Shown here one piece after another: positions 5,842-6,723 of a stretch of 6,723 nucleotides of DNA. Each line of letters begins with the position of its first letter. The first letter of the stretch is position 1. The stretch is from an uncultured Bacilli bacterium. GTDB taxonomy: Bacteria; Bacillota_I; Bacilli_A; RF39; UBA660. The notes under the pieces are model-generated. The model was not told the DNA's origin, ran no database searches, and saw only the letters and a list, made by a program, of their open reading frames with translations. The DNA lies in the NCBI GenBank assembly GCA_934132925.1, contig CAKPAL010000042.1, positions 1 through 6,723 on the forward strand. The letters run 5' to 3'. The position numbers were made by a program, and so were the translations under genes.

Positions 5842-5850
5842 ATTATAACA
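5842..5850 (-). promoter_or_regulatory. Extended -10 promoter for the methyltransferase-pseudouridine synthase pair
   Basis: The minus strand reads TGTTATAAT, identical to the box before the HEFTH protein gene. The hexamer at -35 is poor (TAGTTT at 17 bases). The box ends 20 bases before ATG 5822. A 12-base palindrome, TATTTTAAAATA, occupies part of the spacer at 5853-5864. Confidence 0.65.
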
Positions 5851-5879
5851 TTATATTTTAAAATAAACTAGTACTTCTA

Positions 5880-6239
5880 TTAATTTTCAATTATAAGATT
5901 GCTGTTACCTAATGGCAGGTATAATAGTGATCCTATTAAAATGAAAAAGGTTGCTGCAACTAAGTATTTTTCACCGGTATTATTATTTGGATCGCTATTT
6001 TGATAGTTTTGATAAGCATTTATAAAGAAATAAATGGCTATTATGACATTTAATCTACGATTATAATAATATATTTTATTGGCTTCTTCATTTGATATAC
6101 TTGGTATTTTTAAGATGCTTTTCTTTTTTTCGGTTATTATATAGAAGGAGATAATTGATTTTGCTATTATTAAAAAGAAAAATATTATATCTATATTTAC
6201 TTCGTTTAGAAGTTCTTCTGTATTATTGTTATTATTCAT
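5880..6239 (-). CDS. Unrecognised small membrane protein with three predicted segments
   Basis: The 119-residue product starts MNNNNNTEELLNEV and has three hydrophobic stretches: about 16-36, 63-77 and 92-110. The first is preceded by acidic residues and followed by EKKKS, and NRR at 60-62 precedes the second, so the N-terminus is probably outside and the loop between segments one and two inside. A second Asn cluster (DPNNNTGE, 83-90) lies between segments two and three. I do not recognise a family or any catalytic motif. No Shine-Dalgarno site precedes ATG 6239 and no alternative start lies nearby, while a perfect TATAAT ends only five bases before the ATG, so a leaderless message is possible. 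It follows the XRE regulator gene but is separated from it by a good terminator. The next gene downstream has its own promoter. Confidence 0.8.
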   Translation of the reverse strand: MNNNNNTEELLNEVNIDIIFFFLIIAKSIISFYIITEKKKSILKIPSISNEEANKIYYYNRRLNVIIAIYFFINAYQNYQNSDPNNNTGEKYLVAATFFILIGSLLYLPLGNSNLIIEN

Positions 6240-6244
6240 ACTTA

Positions 6245-6250
6245 ATTATA
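6245..6250 (-). promoter_or_regulatory. Candidate -10 box immediately before the membrane protein gene
   Basis: TATAAT on the minus strand is separated from ATG 6239 by only TAAGT. Transcription from it would begin at or within the start codon. No good -35 lies at 16-18 bases; a TTGTCA is present but only ten bases upstream. AT-rich chance is a real alternative. Confidence 0.4.
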
Positions 6251-6251
6251 T

Positions 6252-6279
6252 AAAAAAGAATGACAAAAAATATCATTCT
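6252..6279 (-). terminator. Intrinsic terminator of the XRE regulator gene, overlapping its stop codon
   Basis: AGAATGA (6279-6273) pairs perfectly with TCATTCT (6263-6257) around a nine-base loop, followed by T to 6252. The left arm begins with the last two bases of the TAG stop codon at 6280-6278. Confidence 0.75.
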
Positions 6280-6616
6280 ATTCTACATCTGTATTTATTT
6301 TTACATATTCTGCTTTCATTACTGACATTATTCTTACAATTATATCTAAATCTTTTTCTTGTAAGTACTTACAATTGTCAATAATATATTTTATTCTATC
6401 TGTACATCTGGCATCTTTTCCAGAAATATCTAGTAATGAGTTTAAATCAATTCCAAATATTTCAGCGATATCTTTTAGAGTTCCCGCTGTTGGTTCTGAT
6501 TTTCCTGTTTCTACTCTTGATAAATAGTTTCTATTTACTTTTAACATTGCCGCTAGTTCTTCTTGTGATATACCTTTACTTTTTCTTAAGTATTTTATTT
6601 TTTCTCCTAACTTCAT
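6278..6616 (-). CDS. XRE-family helix-turn-helix transcriptional regulator
   Basis: This 112-residue protein has a classic N-terminal Cro/C1-type DNA-binding domain at residues 3-63. LGEKIKYLRKSKGISQEELA starts it, the turn and recognition helix fall in KVNRNYLSRVETGKSEPT at about 26-43, and TLKDIAEIFGIDLNSLL closes it. The C-terminal 45 residues, including a predicted helix DIIVRIMSVMKAEY at 91-104, probably mediate dimerisation; no peptidase or ligand domain is present. The frame is open to a TTG at 6628, but I chose ATG 6616 because GGAGG lies five bases before it and overlaps that TTG. A promoter and an inverted repeat lie upstream, so autoregulation is possible. A terminator sits at its stop, so the membrane protein gene after it is probably a separate unit. 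Target genes cannot be deduced. Confidence 0.93.
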   Translation of the reverse strand: MKLGEKIKYLRKSKGISQEELAAMLKVNRNYLSRVETGKSEPTAGTLKDIAEIFGIDLNSLLDISGKDARCTDRIKYIIDNCKYLQEKDLDIIVRIMSVMKAEYVKINTDVE

Positions 6617-6620
6617 TATT

Positions 6621-6627
6621 ACCTCCA
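6621..6627 (-). promoter_or_regulatory. Ribosome binding site deciding the XRE regulator start
   Basis: TGGAGGT on the minus strand lies four bases before ATG 6616. The TTG that opens the longer frame at 6628 overlaps this site and has no site of its own. Confidence 0.8.
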
Positions 6628-6639
6628 AAAACTATCTTA

Positions 6640-6668
6640 ATTATAATAAATTATTTTTTATTTGTAAT
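6640..6668 (-). promoter_or_regulatory. Promoter for the XRE regulator
   Basis: On the minus strand, ATTACA (6668-6663, four of six -35 consensus bases) and TATAAT (6645-6640) are 17 bases apart. The box ends 24 bases before ATG 6616. Confidence 0.5.
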
Positions 6669-6686
6669 AGTGTGCTAATATTATTA

Positions 6687-6718
6687 CCAAAAATGAAATA
6701 ATTATTATCTATTTTTGG
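6687..6718. repeat. Inverted repeat upstream of the XRE regulator promoter
   Basis: CCAAAAAT (6687-6694) and ATTTTTGG (6711-6718) are perfect inverted copies separated by 16 bases, which themselves contain the palindrome AATAATTATT (6697-6706). The repeat ends 19 bases upstream of the -35 box. It may be a regulator binding site or the hairpin at the end of a gene beyond the window edge; no T tract follows on either visible side. Confidence 0.45.
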
Positions 6719-6723
6719 CTGTT

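Noticed and set aside
6436..6678. Plus-strand hydrophobic frame opposite the XRE gene
   Set aside because: It is antisense to the helix-turn-helix domain; the Leu/Phe-rich composition is a strand artefact.
1..6723. CRISPR array, insertion sequence, tRNA or rRNA gene, riboswitch
   Set aside because: No regularly spaced repeats, transposase motifs or tRNA-like folds were seen, and intergenic gaps are too short (mostly about 40-60 bases) for a riboswitch or rRNA gene.
1..6723. Mycoplasma-type genetic code with TGA as tryptophan
   Set aside because: TGG encodes tryptophan at conserved positions such as NKWD of Der, and TGA ends spoVIF where the next gene starts.

Overview
The window is strongly AT-rich, and every gene I can support lies on the minus strand. 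Tryptophan is encoded by TGG (for example in the NKWD motif of Der) and TGA is used as a stop, so the code is standard and this is not a Mycoplasma-type genome. Purine-rich Shine-Dalgarno sites, Bacillota-type families (YugP-like protease, YsxC/EngB, a 436-residue Der) and a SpoVIF-like sporulation protein point to a low-GC Bacillota, probably a spore-forming or formerly spore-forming lineage of Bacilli. The order and species cannot be fixed from this window.

Reading along the minus strand from the right end, the layout is: a non-coding stretch with an inverted repeat and a promoter (6617-6723); an XRE-type regulator; a small three-helix membrane protein; a SAM-dependent RlmI-like methyltransferase overlapping an RluA-family pseudouridine synthase; a YugP-like membrane zinc peptidase; a small HEFTH-containing putative metallopeptidase; the ribosome-assembly GTPase EngB/YsxC; an unrecognised 153-residue protein; the double GTPase Der/EngA; a SpoVIF-like protein; and the N-terminus of a peptidase C26-type glutamine amidotransferase that runs off the left edge. 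No gap exceeds about 110 bases, so no long gene-free stretch needs explaining. I see no RNA gene, insertion sequence or CRISPR array.

Functionally this looks mostly like housekeeping chromosome. Four genes concern the ribosome or its RNA (methyltransferase, pseudouridine synthase, EngB, Der), two are putative zinc proteases, and one is sporulation-linked. I do not see an obvious new multi-gene system. The more interesting signals are in gene expression. Nearly every gene seems to have its own TATAAT-type box whose last base lies 19-24 bases before the start codon, giving very short leaders. One gene has the box so close that its mRNA may be leaderless. Several putative terminators incorporate the stop codon, and one terminator shares bases with the next promoter. 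Start codons of five genes were moved inward from the longest open frame because a Shine-Dalgarno site, or for one gene local context, fits the internal ATG better.
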